DNA of 12,135 nt from Oscillospiraceae bacterium (GTDB taxonomy: Bacteria > Bacillota > Clostridia > Oscillospirales > Ruminococcaceae), in the NCBI GenBank assembly GCA_900768735.1, contig CAAGDZ010000111.1, positions 1 to 12,135 on the forward strand. The letters are read 5' to 3'. Made by a program: the position numbers and the translations under genes. This document shows, in pieces, positions 1-6,791 of the stretch. The notes under the pieces are model-generated. The model was not told the DNA's origin, ran no database searches, and was given only the letters and a program-made list of their open reading frames with translations. The first letter of the stretch is position 1; each line of letters begins with the position of its first letter.

Positions 1-849
1 GCAGTTGCAGCCGCCCTCGACTTTCAGCGCCTGTATGATGTTAAGCGCCGCGGTACGCAGCATCTGATATTCCTTATCTGCAAGCGTTACCGCGGGGGCA
101 ACTACTATGCTGTCGCCTGTGTGTACGCCGACGGGGTCGAAGTTTTCCATTGAGCAGACGGTGATTACATTTCCCTTTGCGTCACGGATAACCTCAAATT
201 CTATCTCCTTCCAGCCGGAGATGCACTTTTCGATAAGTACCTGTGTGATAGGCGAAAGGCGCAGACCGTTGGTCGCTATTTCGTGCAGCTCCTCCGGGGT
301 ATTTGCGATACCGCCGCCGGTACCGCCGAGCGTAAACGCGGGGCGCACGATTACGGGATAGCATATCTCCTCGGCAAACGCCATAGCGTCCTCTACGGTC
401 TCTACTACCTTTGAGGGTATGCACGGCTCGCCGATAGCCTCCATCGTGTCCTTAAACGCCTGTCTGTCCTCTGCCTTGTGTATAGTCTCGGGATTTGCTC
501 CGAGCAGCTTTACATTGTTTTCAGCTAAAAAGCCTTCTTCGGCAAGCTGCATAGACAGCGTAAGACCCGTCTGACCGCCGAGGGTGGACAGAATGCTGTC
601 CGGCTTTTCTATCTTGATTATCTTCTTTACTACGTCTAAGGTCAGCGGCTCTATATATATCTTGTCCGCCATGTGCTTGTCCGTCATGATAGTAGCGGGA
701 TTTGAGTTTATAAGCACTACCTCAAGCCCCTCGGATTTAAGCGCACGGCAAGCCTGCGTGCCTGCATAGTCAAACTCTGCCGCCTGTCCGATTACGATAG
801 GGCCCGAGCCTATTACGAGTACCTTTTTTATATCACTTCTTAACGGCAT
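1..849 (-). CDS. carB: Carbamoyl-phosphate synthase large subunit, N-terminal part (cut by window edge)
   Basis: CarB makes carbamoyl phosphate from bicarbonate, two ATP and ammonia channelled from CarA; it is cytosolic and feeds both pyrimidine and arginine synthesis. The visible 283 codons run in frame off the left edge and cover about a quarter of a protein of usually some 1,070 residues, that is most of the first (carboxyphosphate) ATP-grasp unit. The pre-ATP-grasp signature [18 protein letters not shown] lies near residues 13-30, followed by [12 protein letters not shown] near 47-57. Further on come [22 protein letters not shown] and the [16 protein letters not shown] stretch. The ATG overlaps the carA stop codon in a TAATG junction, and a GGAGG about 10 bases upstream lies inside carA, so translation is probably coupled. 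pyrK, pyrD or pyrE may follow outside the window. Confidence 0.97.
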   Translation of the reverse strand, partial: MPLRSDIKKVLVIGSGPIVIGQAAEFDYAGTQACRALKSEGLEVVLINSNPATIMTDKHMADKIYIEPLTLDVVKKIIKIEKPDSILSTLGGQTGLTLSMQLAEEGFLAENNVKLLGANPETIHKAEDRQAFKDTMEAIGEPCIPSKVVETVEDAMAFAEEICYPVIVRPAFTLGGTGGGIANTPEELHEIATNGLRLSPITQVLIEKCISGWKEIEFEVIRDAKGNVITVCSMENFDPVGVHTGDSIVVAPAVTLADKEYQMLRTAALNIIQALKVEGGCNC

Positions 850-1958
850 TACTTGTTCTCCTCCATAAGGCTGATAAATTTGTCAAACAGATACGAGGTA
901 TCATGCGGGCCGCCGCACGCCTCGGGGTGGAACTGCACCGTGAATGCGGGCGCATTTGTGTATATTACACCCTCGCAGGTCTTGTCGTTTCCGTTTATAT
1001 GGCTCACCTTTCCCGCGCTCTCGGGCACGCTGTCGCTTACTACCGCGTAGCCGTGGTTTTGCGAGGTGATAAACGTGCGGTCGATGGTAAGGTCGGTTAC
1101 CGGCTGGTTTCCGCCGCGGTGTCCGTATTTCAGCTTGACCGTGGTCGCACCGTTCGCAAGCGCTAAAAGCTGATGACCCAGACAAATGCCGAAGGTCGGT
1201 ATCTGGGCTGAAATAAGCTCGCGCAGGGTGTTAATCGACGTCACATTGTCCTGCGGGTCGCCCGGGCCGTTCGACAGCATTATGCCGTCGGGGGCAAACG
1301 CCTTTATCTCCTCGGCGCTTACATCATAGGGGAACACCGTCACGTCACAGCCGCGCTTTACAAGCTCGCGGCGGATATTGTACTTGTGACCGTAGTCGAT
1401 AAGCGCAACCTTATACTTTCCGCCCTCGCTCTTATACTCCGTTGCCGCATTTACGCTCACCTTAGGCACTACCGAGCCTACCGTGTAGGCGTTTATCTTT
1501 TCGAGCGCCGCCGCCTTGAAGTCGTCTGTAGGATCTGCGGTAGTAATCATGCCGTTCATTACGCCGGTCTCTCTTATTATCCTTGTAAGTCTGCGGGTAT
1601 CTATGTCATAAAGTCCGATGATACCGTGCTTTTTCAGAAAGCTGTCAATATCAGCCTCACAGCGGAAGTTTGACGGCTCCTCGCAGTATTCGCGCACGAT
1701 ATAGCCGCTCACTACGCTGGTTGCCGATTCGTAGTCCTCGTCGTTCACGCCGTAGTTTCCGATAAGCGGAAAGGTCTGCGTTACTATCTGTCCGCAATAG
1801 CTCGGGTCGGTCAGCGTCTCCTCATAGCCGGTCATAGCAGTCGTGAATACTATCTCGCCGATTATCTCGCCCTCACAGCCAAAGCTCTTTCCCTTGAACA
1901 CCGTGCCGTCTGCAAGTATGAGGTATGCGGTCTTTGCCTTTGTCGAATTTAAATTCAT
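849..1958 (-). CDS. carA: Carbamoyl-phosphate synthase small (glutaminase) subunit
   Basis: CarA hydrolyses glutamine and passes ammonia to CarB. The protein has 369 residues, a normal length for the family. An N-terminal CarA domain (about 10-150, with LADGTVFKG and the [14 protein letters not shown] block) is followed by a class I glutamine amidotransferase domain from about 183. The nucleophile elbow GICLGHQ places the catalytic Cys at 259, and FHPEA supplies His344 and Glu346 of the triad; LSNGPGDP is at 228-235. The start is an ATG preceded by a purine-rich ribosome binding site (GGGAAGGA) about 8 bases upstream. It lies 51 bases after pyrF and overlaps carB by one base. It is the third gene of the pyr operon in this window. 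No frameshift or missing catalytic residue is seen. Confidence 0.97.
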   Translation of the reverse strand: MNLNSTKAKTAYLILADGTVFKGKSFGCEGEIIGEIVFTTAMTGYEETLTDPSYCGQIVTQTFPLIGNYGVNDEDYESATSVVSGYIVREYCEEPSNFRCEADIDSFLKKHGIIGLYDIDTRRLTRIIRETGVMNGMITTADPTDDFKAAALEKINAYTVGSVVPKVSVNAATEYKSEGGKYKVALIDYGHKYNIRRELVKRGCDVTVFPYDVSAEEIKAFAPDGIMLSNGPGDPQDNVTSINTLRELISAQIPTFGICLGHQLLALANGATTVKLKYGHRGGNQPVTDLTIDRTFITSQNHGYAVVSDSVPESAGKVSHINGNDKTCEGVIYTNAPAFTVQFHPEACGGPHDTSYLFDKFISLMEENK

Positions 1959-2009
1959 TTATTTTATTCCTTCCCTCGGATAGTTTATATTCATCTCAGC
2001 ATCTCAGAA

Positions 2010-2942
2010 TCAGCCGAGGCGTATTTCTCCTACAAAGCTCATTATTTCATCTCTCATGCGCATAGCCTCTCTGAATGCCGCGCCCGCATAATCATGCTCA
2101 TCGCAGCCCTCTTTTTTATACGCGCACATGATACCGCGCGAGCTGTTTACTATGCCGCCCAGTCCGTTTTCATCAAACGCCGCCGCAATATCCTTTGCGG
2201 TAGCTCCCTGCGCACCGTAGCCCGGGATAAGGAAGAAGGTGTGAGTCAGCTTCTGTCGAAGCTCGGCTATCTGCTCAGGGTAGGTTGCGCCTACTACCGC
2301 GCCCACGCCCGAATAGCCGTACTTGCCCATAAGCTCCTCGCCCCACTTTTCGCACATATTTCCCATGCGCTCGTATACGGGTACTCCGTCTATCTTTAAA
2401 TCCTGAAGCTCGCCGCTTGACGGATTAGATGTCTTTACCAGTACAAATATGCCCTTGTCGTTTTCCTCGCATACCTTTAAGAGCGGGTTTATTCCGTCGC
2501 TGCCGAGGTAGCCGTTTACCGTCAGGGCGTCACCGAAAAACGGGCTGTACTCCTCATTTCCTACCTTTACCTTTCCGAGGTGAGCCGCCGCGTACGCCTC
2601 CATCGTCGTGCCGATGTCGTTGCGCTTGCCGTCGGTGATTACGTACATTCCTCTGCTCTTTGCGTATTCCTGCGTCTTGTAGAGGGTCTTCATGCCCGCC
2701 GTGCCGTACATCTCGTAATAAGCCGCCTGCGGCTTTATCGCGGGGACTATTTCGTGCAGGCTGTCTATAAGTCCCTTGTTGTATTCAAGTATCGCCTTTG
2801 CCGCGCCCTTTAAGGTCTCGCCGTACTTATTGAACGCCTTTTCCTTGATGTACTCCGGCACATAGTCGAGCTTGGGGTCAAGACCCGCAACCGTGGGGTT
2901 CTGCGTGCGGCAGATTGCTTCCATAAGTAAATCCAGTGACAT
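2010..2942 (-). CDS. pyrF: Orotidine 5'-phosphate decarboxylase, long (subfamily 2) form
   Basis: PyrF catalyses the last step of UMP synthesis, decarboxylation of orotidine monophosphate, in the cytosol. The 310-residue length and the N-terminal signature VAGLDPKLDYVPEYI fit the longer subfamily 2 enzymes (the type found in mycobacteria and many clostridia) rather than the roughly 240-residue B. subtilis type. The catalytic Asp-Lys-Asp array is visible as DGKRNDIG, with Asp104, Lys106 and Asp109. IPGYGAQGAT and NSSRGIMCAY near the C terminus are the phosphate-binding loops. The ATG has a GGAGAAAGGA ribosome binding site and lies 32 bases downstream of pyrC, so both are probably on one transcript. 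An 8-base tandem (CTGAGATG twice on the coding strand, 1992-2007) sits just after the stop codon and has no obvious role. Confidence 0.96.
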   Translation of the reverse strand: MSLDLLMEAICRTQNPTVAGLDPKLDYVPEYIKEKAFNKYGETLKGAAKAILEYNKGLIDSLHEIVPAIKPQAAYYEMYGTAGMKTLYKTQEYAKSRGMYVITDGKRNDIGTTMEAYAAAHLGKVKVGNEEYSPFFGDALTVNGYLGSDGINPLLKVCEENDKGIFVLVKTSNPSSGELQDLKIDGVPVYERMGNMCEKWGEELMGKYGYSGVGAVVGATYPEQIAELRQKLTHTFFLIPGYGAQGATAKDIAAAFDENGLGGIVNSSRGIMCAYKKEGCDEHDYAGAAFREAMRMRDEIMSFVGEIRLG

Positions 2943-2974
2943 ATTATTCTTCCTTTCTCCTTGCGTACCTTTTC

Positions 2975-4246
2975 TTATTCGTCCTTATATACAATATTTC
3001 CGTTTAATATCGTGTATTTTACTCTGCCTTTAAGGGTCATTCCCTTAAAGCAGGTGTTCTTCGATTTTGAGTGGAGCTTTTCCGGCTCTACCGTCCAGCT
3101 CTCGTCGGGGTCGAATATCGCAATATCCGCTACATCTCCGCGTCCGATACTGCCGCCCTCTATACCGAGTATCTTTCTCGGGTTTACGCACATCAGCCTT
3201 ACTATCTGCATAAGGCTAAGCTCTCCCTTGTGATAAAGCTCGGTCAGCGTTACGGCGAGCGAGGTTTCAAGTCCTACTACGCCGTTCGGTGCTTTTTCAA
3301 AGTCTGCCTTCTCCTCAGCCGTGTGCGGTGCGTGGTCGGTCACGATACAGTCGATTACGCCGTCGGCAAGCGCCGCGCGTACCGCCATAACGTCCTCTTC
3401 CTCGCGCAGCGGCGGGTTCATGCGGTAGTCGGCGTCACGCGACAAGAGCTTTTCGTCGGTCAGCGTGAAATAGTGCGGCGCCGTCTCGCAGGTGCACATT
3501 ACGCCGGTATTCGCCATGGCTCTTATTATATTTATACTGCCCTTTGTAGATACATGAGCTATATGAATAGGCATCTGGCTTGCCTGCGCGATAGCTACCT
3601 CACGCGCTGTTATCACGTCCTCGCTTATACGGCTCATGCCCTTTACTCCGAGCTGCCGCGAAATCTTACCCTTGTTTATTATACCGCCGTCTATTACCTC
3701 TAAATCCTCGCAGTGGGATATTACCTTCATACCCGCGTAGTGCGCCTTTACCATAGCCTTTGACATGAGCGCCGTGGACTGTACCGGTCTGCCGTCGTCG
3801 GATACCGCTACGCAGCCCGCCTTTTTAAGCGCGTCATAGTCGCACAGCTCCTCGCCTTTAAGGCCCTTTGTGATACAGCCTACGGGATAGACCTTAGCCT
3901 TTGCGCCCACCGCCTTTTTCAGGATATATTCTATCACCTCGGGGTTGTCCGCGGGCGGGATTGTGTTCGGCATACACGCAACCGCAGTCACTCCGCCTGC
4001 CGCCGCCGCCTCACAGCCGGTGATTATGTCCTCCTTGTGGGTCTGACCGGGGTCGCGCAGATGGACGTGCATATCGCATATACCGGGTATTATTACAAGA
4101 CCCTCGCAGTCGATGACCTGCGCGTCCTTGCTTTCGAGCTTATCACCAAGCTCCCTTATTATCCCGTTTTCTATGAGAATGTCTTTCTTACCCTCAAAGC
4201 GGTTTACATAATCCGCTATATATCCTTTTTTCAGTAATAACGTCAT
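2975..4246 (-). CDS. pyrC: Dihydroorotase
   Basis: PyrC closes carbamoyl aspartate to dihydroorotate, the third step of pyrimidine synthesis. It is a cytosolic metal enzyme of the amidohydrolase superfamily. I take the ATG at 4246, which gives 423 residues, close to the roughly 428 of the B. subtilis enzyme. It is preceded by a GTGAGGTG ribosome binding site, and the protein then begins MTLLLKKGYI as family members do. The open frame reaches an earlier ATG at 4306, but that ATG lies inside a terminator stem and has no ribosome binding site. Metal ligands visible are DMHVHLRDPG (His60, His62), SHCE (His178), IAHVST (His231) and TDHAPH (Asp304). The SDDG block near 149-152 has Asp where some dihydroorotases have the carboxylated Lys. 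It is the first gene of the operon; pyrB, often its neighbour, is absent here. Confidence 0.96.
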   Translation of the reverse strand: MTLLLKKGYIADYVNRFEGKKDILIENGIIRELGDKLESKDAQVIDCEGLVIIPGICDMHVHLRDPGQTHKEDIITGCEAAAAGGVTAVACMPNTIPPADNPEVIEYILKKAVGAKAKVYPVGCITKGLKGEELCDYDALKKAGCVAVSDDGRPVQSTALMSKAMVKAHYAGMKVISHCEDLEVIDGGIINKGKISRQLGVKGMSRISEDVITAREVAIAQASQMPIHIAHVSTKGSINIIRAMANTGVMCTCETAPHYFTLTDEKLLSRDADYRMNPPLREEEDVMAVRAALADGVIDCIVTDHAPHTAEEKADFEKAPNGVVGLETSLAVTLTELYHKGELSLMQIVRLMCVNPRKILGIEGGSIGRGDVADIAIFDPDESWTVEPEKLHSKSKNTCFKGMTLKGRVKYTILNGNIVYKDE

Positions 4247-4409
4247 TAAGCACCTCACATTCTGCAAAAAAAGCCACGATTTTTTCGGTGACAAGGAAAA
4301 AATCATGGCGAGAGAATTTATTCAAGGAGTTTTCGGCAGACTTTGCCTGTCGGTTTATTATCCTTGTTTTTACAAATCCTCCGTGTGTTTTCAGCGTATT
4401 TCCATAGTC
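4247..4409 (-). promoter_or_regulatory. Untranslated leader of the pyr operon with candidate attenuation switch
   Basis: About 160 bases separate the predicted start of transcription (near 4408) from the pyrC ATG, and the last third is a strong terminator. Upstream of it the RNA carries ACAAGGA (4366-4360). This can pair perfectly over 6 bases with TCCTTG at 4328-4323, or over 7 bases with TCCTTGT at 4297-4291, which lies at the edge of the terminator 5' arm and in its loop. Two mutually exclusive folds are therefore possible: one leaves the terminator intact and the other invades it. A short GGCA/TGCC hairpin lies between. I found no match to the usual PyrR binding loop (UCC then GNGAGG) upstream of the terminator and no leader peptide with a ribosome binding site. 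The pairings are visible in the sequence; the regulatory role is inferred. Confidence 0.6.
4266..4309 (-). terminator. Intrinsic terminator (attenuator) between the pyr promoter and pyrC
   Basis: On the coding strand a 14-base-pair stem (arms 4309-4296 and 4286-4273, one G-U pair) with a 9-base loop is followed directly by seven U residues (4272-4266). This is a complete Rho-independent terminator. It lies downstream of a strong promoter and only about 20 bases before the pyrC start codon, with no gene in front of it, so it is best read as an attenuator. The 5' arm contains the ATG at 4306 that extends the pyrC reading frame. Confidence 0.88.
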
Positions 4410-4414
4410 ATTTT

Positions 4415-4472
4415 ATTATACTATATTTTTTACACTTTGTCTATAAAAATCTCAAAAATTTTTTTTATTTTT
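4415..4472 (-). promoter_or_regulatory. Promoter of the pyr operon
   Basis: The -35 element TAGACA (4443-4438) and the perfect -10 element TATAAT (4420-4415) are 17 bases apart. The 29 bases upstream of -35 (4444-4472) are almost pure A/T in phased runs, resembling an UP element. Transcription should start near 4408. This fits a strong housekeeping sigma-A promoter whose output is then limited by the downstream attenuator. Confidence 0.85.
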
Positions 4473-4475
4473 CGC

Positions 4476-4509
4476 ACAAAATTTCATCGGTGTGGCAGAT
4501 AAATTTTGT
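4476..4509 (-). repeat. Inverted repeat downstream of feoA
   Basis: Perfect 9-base arms ACAAAATTT/AAATTTTGT (4476-4484 and 4501-4509) flank a 16-base loop. It lies between the feoA stop codon (4525) and the pyr promoter. On the coding strand an A-rich rather than a U-rich tract follows, so it is at best a weak terminator or 3'-end structure for the feoA transcript. A short palindrome GCCGTACGGC (4512-4521) sits beside it. Confidence 0.35.
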
Positions 4510-4524
4510 ACGCCGTACGGCAAG

Positions 4525-4758
4525 TCAGCCGCAGACCATAACCGTCGAGCTGTCCTCGCACCGTATAGCTATCACCGCGCCGCGTATCAGATAGGCGGCG
4601 GGGTCGCCCCCTGCGCTTTTCAGCACACATTCTACCCGCGTGCCGTCAACAAGGCCTATGTCCTGAAGGCGGCGGCGCATGGAGCCCTTTGTATATAAAT
4701 GCTCAACGGTTGCCGTTTCGCCGACGGAAAGCGCGCTGAGCGGTCGTATTCTTTTCAT
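4525..4758 (-). CDS. feoA: Stand-alone FeoA-family protein
   Basis: FeoA proteins are small cytosolic SH3-like beta-barrels that partner the ferrous iron transporter FeoB; their exact role is not settled. The 77-residue product has the family core: an N-terminal PLSALSVGE turn (about residues 6-14), the MRRRLQDIGLVDGT block (about 27-40) and a C-terminal strand with LIRGAVIAIR. I chose the ATG at 4758 because AAAGGA lies 10 bases upstream; a TTG at 4767 would sit almost on top of that site. No FeoB gene is adjacent: the upstream neighbour is a terminated transketolase operon and the downstream neighbour is the pyr promoter. It is therefore an orphan FeoA-domain gene that could act with a FeoB elsewhere or have another regulatory role. 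Confidence 0.85.
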   Translation of the reverse strand: MKRIRPLSALSVGETATVEHLYTKGSMRRRLQDIGLVDGTRVECVLKSAGGDPAAYLIRGAVIAIRCEDSSTVMVCG

Positions 4759-4768
4759 GGCAAGCAAG

Positions 4769-4830
4769 TCCTTTCATAACATGATGTAGATATAAAACCT
4801 TGTTTTATGTTATGAAAAAGCTCTGCTTTT
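4769..4830 (-). promoter_or_regulatory. Nested inverted repeats in the feoA leader overlapping its ribosome binding site
   Basis: Perfect 11-base arms TTTCATAACAT (4817-4807) and ATGTTATGAAA (4782-4772) face each other across 24 bases. Inside them is a second perfect 7-base hairpin, ATAAAAC-AAG-GTTTTAT (4808-4792, sharing two bases with the outer arm). The downstream outer arm runs into the AAAGGA ribosome binding site (4774-4769), whose two G residues can add G-U pairs to the stem. A competing hairpin AAAAGC-AGA-GCTTTT (4830-4816) shares the U-run used by the outer stem. No convincing promoter was identified in this 100-base gap, so a DNA operator is an alternative to an RNA switch. Confidence 0.5.
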
Positions 4831-4855
4831 CGTTACTTTATTGTTCGTATATGCA

Positions 4856-4886
4856 AAAATAAAACCACCGCGAAAAGCGGTGGTTT
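4856..4886 (-). terminator. Intrinsic terminator of the transketolase operon
   Basis: A 10-base-pair perfect stem (AAACCACCGC/GCGGTGGTTT, arms 4886-4877 and 4871-4862) with a 5-base loop is followed on the coding strand by a TTTATTTTT-like tract. It begins 5 bases after the stop codon of the C-terminal transketolase gene, so it should separate that operon from feoA. Confidence 0.88.
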
Positions 4887-4891
4887 GAAAA

Positions 4892-5827
4892 TTATTTACC
4901 TATAAAATTTTTAGTAACCTTAATGATATTTTCAGCGCAAAGACCAAATTCCTCAAGCAATGCAACAGCAGGGCCCGAGTGGCCGAAGGTATCCATTACA
5001 CCTATCTTGGTGACAGGTACGGGACAGCTCTCGCTTACAACGTCACAAACGGCACTGCCCAGACCGCCGATAACACTATGCTCCTCAACGGTCACGATTT
5101 TTCCTGTTTCCTTTGCCGCCTTTATGATAATATCCCTGTCTATCGGCTTTATCGTGTGGATATTGATTACGCGGGCGTTTACCCCCTGCGCTTTCAGCTC
5201 GTCTGACGCCTTTAACGCCTCGGCTACCATAAGACCCGTAGCGATGATGGTTACATCGTCACCGTCACGCAGCTGTATGCCCTTTCCGAGCTCAAACTTA
5301 TATGTGTCCTTGTCGTTGAAAATAGGCGCTGCCAGTCTGCCAAAGCGCATATATGTCGGACCCTCAAAGTCAGCCATAGCAAGTACAGCCGCCTTTGCCT
5401 CCACATCATCAGCGGGGTTTATTACCGTCATGCCGGGGATGGTACGCATAAGCGCAATATCCTCGTTGCACTGGTGGGTTGCGCCGTCCTCGCCTACCGA
5501 AATACCCGCGTGTGTAGCGCCGATTTTCACGTTGAGGTGAGGATAGCCGATGCTGTTTCTGATTATTTCATAAGCTCTGCCCGCCGCAAACATAGCAAAC
5601 GTGCTTGCAAAAACAAGCTTGCCCGTCGTCGCGATACCCGCGGCAACGCCCATCATATTTGCCTCTGCTATACCGCAGTCGAAAAAGCGGTCGGGATAAG
5701 CCTTCTTGAATATGCCAGTCTTTGTAGCCGCCGCAAGGTCAGCGTCAAGCACTACCAGGTCGTTTCTCTTTTCGGCGAGCATAACAAGTGCCTCGCCGTA
5801 GCTTTCGCGTGTTGCCTTTTTCTCCAT
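4892..5827 (-). CDS. Transketolase, C-terminal subunit
   Basis: With the N-terminal subunit encoded just upstream this forms a split transketolase, which moves two-carbon units between sugar phosphates in the non-oxidative pentose phosphate pathway. The 311 residues contain a pyrimidine-binding transketolase domain (about 1-165) with the conserved Glu that activates thiamine diphosphate in CGIAEANMMG (Glu55). ASTFAMFAAGRAYEIIR, GATHAGISVGEDGATHQ and a C-terminal transketolase domain (about 185-305, EEHSVIGGLGSAV) follow. AAAGGA lies about 11 bases before the ATG, and the gene starts 20 bases after its partner. Two-gene transketolases are common in Firmicutes and archaea. A related function such as a 1-deoxyxylulose-5-phosphate synthase-like or a specialised sugar transketolase cannot be fully excluded from sequence alone. 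Confidence 0.93.
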   Translation of the reverse strand: MEKKATRESYGEALVMLAEKRNDLVVLDADLAAATKTGIFKKAYPDRFFDCGIAEANMMGVAAGIATTGKLVFASTFAMFAAGRAYEIIRNSIGYPHLNVKIGATHAGISVGEDGATHQCNEDIALMRTIPGMTVINPADDVEAKAAVLAMADFEGPTYMRFGRLAAPIFNDKDTYKFELGKGIQLRDGDDVTIIATGLMVAEALKASDELKAQGVNARVINIHTIKPIDRDIIIKAAKETGKIVTVEEHSVIGGLGSAVCDVVSESCPVPVTKIGVMDTFGHSGPAVALLEEFGLCAENIIKVTKNFIGK

Positions 5828-5847
5828 TGTATCATTTTTCCTTTCGA

Positions 5848-6690
5848 TTACTTTTCAAGCTCGGCAAGATGTGCTTTAAGCTCGCACATTGCCTGGTTGT
5901 ACTGCTCCTCGTTAGGAGCCGCGCCGTGCCACGAAACGTTGTCCTCCATAAAGGAAACGCCCTTGCCCTTGATACTCTTCTGTATAATCATGACCGGCTG
6001 ATTCATCACCTTTTCAGCCTCGTTGAATGCCTTTTCAAGCTGGTCAAAGTCGTGTGCCTCTATTGTTATTACGTGCCAGCCGAACGCCTTGAACTTCTCG
6101 TCAATCGGATACGGCGACATAACGTCCTTTATCCGTCCGTCTATCTGTAGACCGTTGTTATCTACAATAGCAACAAGATTGTCAAGCTGATAGTGAGCCG
6201 CGAACATAGCCGCCTCCCATACCTGACCTTCTTCTATCTCGCCGTCGCCTAGGATAGCATATACCTTGTAATAATCATCGGAGAGCTTGCCTGACAGCGC
6301 CATGCCGCACGCCGCCGAGATGCCCTGACCGAGCGAGCCTGTGCTCATATCAACGCCGGGGACTTTCTTCAGTACGGGGTGACCCTGTAGCTTTGAATCA
6401 ATATGACGCAGAGTTTTCAGCTCCTCGGGAGAGAAAAAGCCGCGCTGTGCCAGCACCGAGTAAAGCGCGGGGGCGGTGTGTCCCTTTGACAGCACAAGTC
6501 TGTCGCGCTCGGGCATAAGCGGGTTCTTGGGGTCTACGTTCATCTTTGCAAAATAAAGATATGTCAGTAAATCTGCGATTGAAAGCGAACCGCCCGGGTG
6601 TCCCGATTTTGCGTTGTACACGCCCTCAATTACGCCCATTCTGACCTTTGCGGCAGTAATCTCCATCTGCTTTTTTAATGTTGCGTCCAT
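5848..6690 (-). CDS. Transketolase, N-terminal (thiamine diphosphate-binding) subunit
   Basis: This is the diphosphate-binding half of a split transketolase, 280 residues long, the usual size for this subunit. The thiamine diphosphate/Mg motif begins GDGEIEEGQVWEA (GDG at 148-150) and ends at DNNG (Asn178-Asn179). Substrate-contact histidines are seen in SGHPGGSLS (His31), SKGHTAPALY (His71) and QGHP (His104). GSLGQGISAACGMAL lies at 118-132. AAAGGA is about 9 bases before the ATG. It is the first gene downstream of a near-consensus promoter that begins next to the stop codon of the HAD phosphatase gene, so the two transketolase genes can be expressed separately from the division cluster. Confidence 0.94.
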   Translation of the reverse strand: MDATLKKQMEITAAKVRMGVIEGVYNAKSGHPGGSLSIADLLTYLYFAKMNVDPKNPLMPERDRLVLSKGHTAPALYSVLAQRGFFSPEELKTLRHIDSKLQGHPVLKKVPGVDMSTGSLGQGISAACGMALSGKLSDDYYKVYAILGDGEIEEGQVWEAAMFAAHYQLDNLVAIVDNNGLQIDGRIKDVMSPYPIDEKFKAFGWHVITIEAHDFDQLEKAFNEAEKVMNQPVMIIQKSIKGKGVSFMEDNVSWHGAAPNEEQYNQAMCELKAHLAELEK

Positions 6691-6741
6691 CTTTAAGGTC
6701 CTTTCCTACGAAGCCAAAGCCCCGATTTACGTTCTTGTAAT

Positions 6742-6790
6742 CGTTTAAAACGTTTAATAATATTATATATCCTTTGTCCGGATAAGTCAA
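6742..6790 (-). promoter_or_regulatory. Transketolase promoter with LacI-operator-like palindrome at the start site
   Basis: The -35 TTGACT (6790-6785) and the perfect -10 TATAAT (6767-6762) are 17 bases apart. The -35 begins one base after the preceding stop codon. Just downstream, where transcription should start (about 6755), lie two overlapping palindromes: AAACGTTT (6755-6748) and CGTTT-T-AAACG on the coding strand (6752-6742). The CG-centred TTAAAC/GTTTTAA pattern resembles operators of LacI-family regulators, to which CcpA belongs. The promoter is strongly supported; the operator is a suggestion. Confidence 0.8.
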
Positions 6791-6791
6791 G

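Noticed and set aside
1992..2007. CATCTCAG tandem in the pyrF-carA gap
   Set aside because: Only two 8-base copies, no palindrome or link to a regulatory element; probably slippage.
3071..3703. 210-codon plus-strand open frame
   Set aside because: Fully inside pyrC on the opposite strand, no family signature, and no upstream ribosome binding site noted.
4251..4260. PyrR-like GTGAGGT at the pyrC ribosome binding site
   Set aside because: Only the GNGAGGY half matches; the UCC part of the PyrR consensus is absent and the sequence is explained as a ribosome binding site.
4501..4511. AAATTTTGTAC shared with the yggS-sepF gap (about 11562-11572)
   Set aside because: An 11-base match is expected by chance in 12 kb of this composition and the flanks do not align.
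4765..4767. TTG as start of feoA
   Set aside because: It lies almost directly on the AAAGGA ribosome binding site; the ATG at 4758 has proper spacing.
4923..5540. 205-codon plus-strand open frame
   Set aside because: Antisense shadow of the transketolase C-terminal gene; Ser/Thr-rich low-information sequence.
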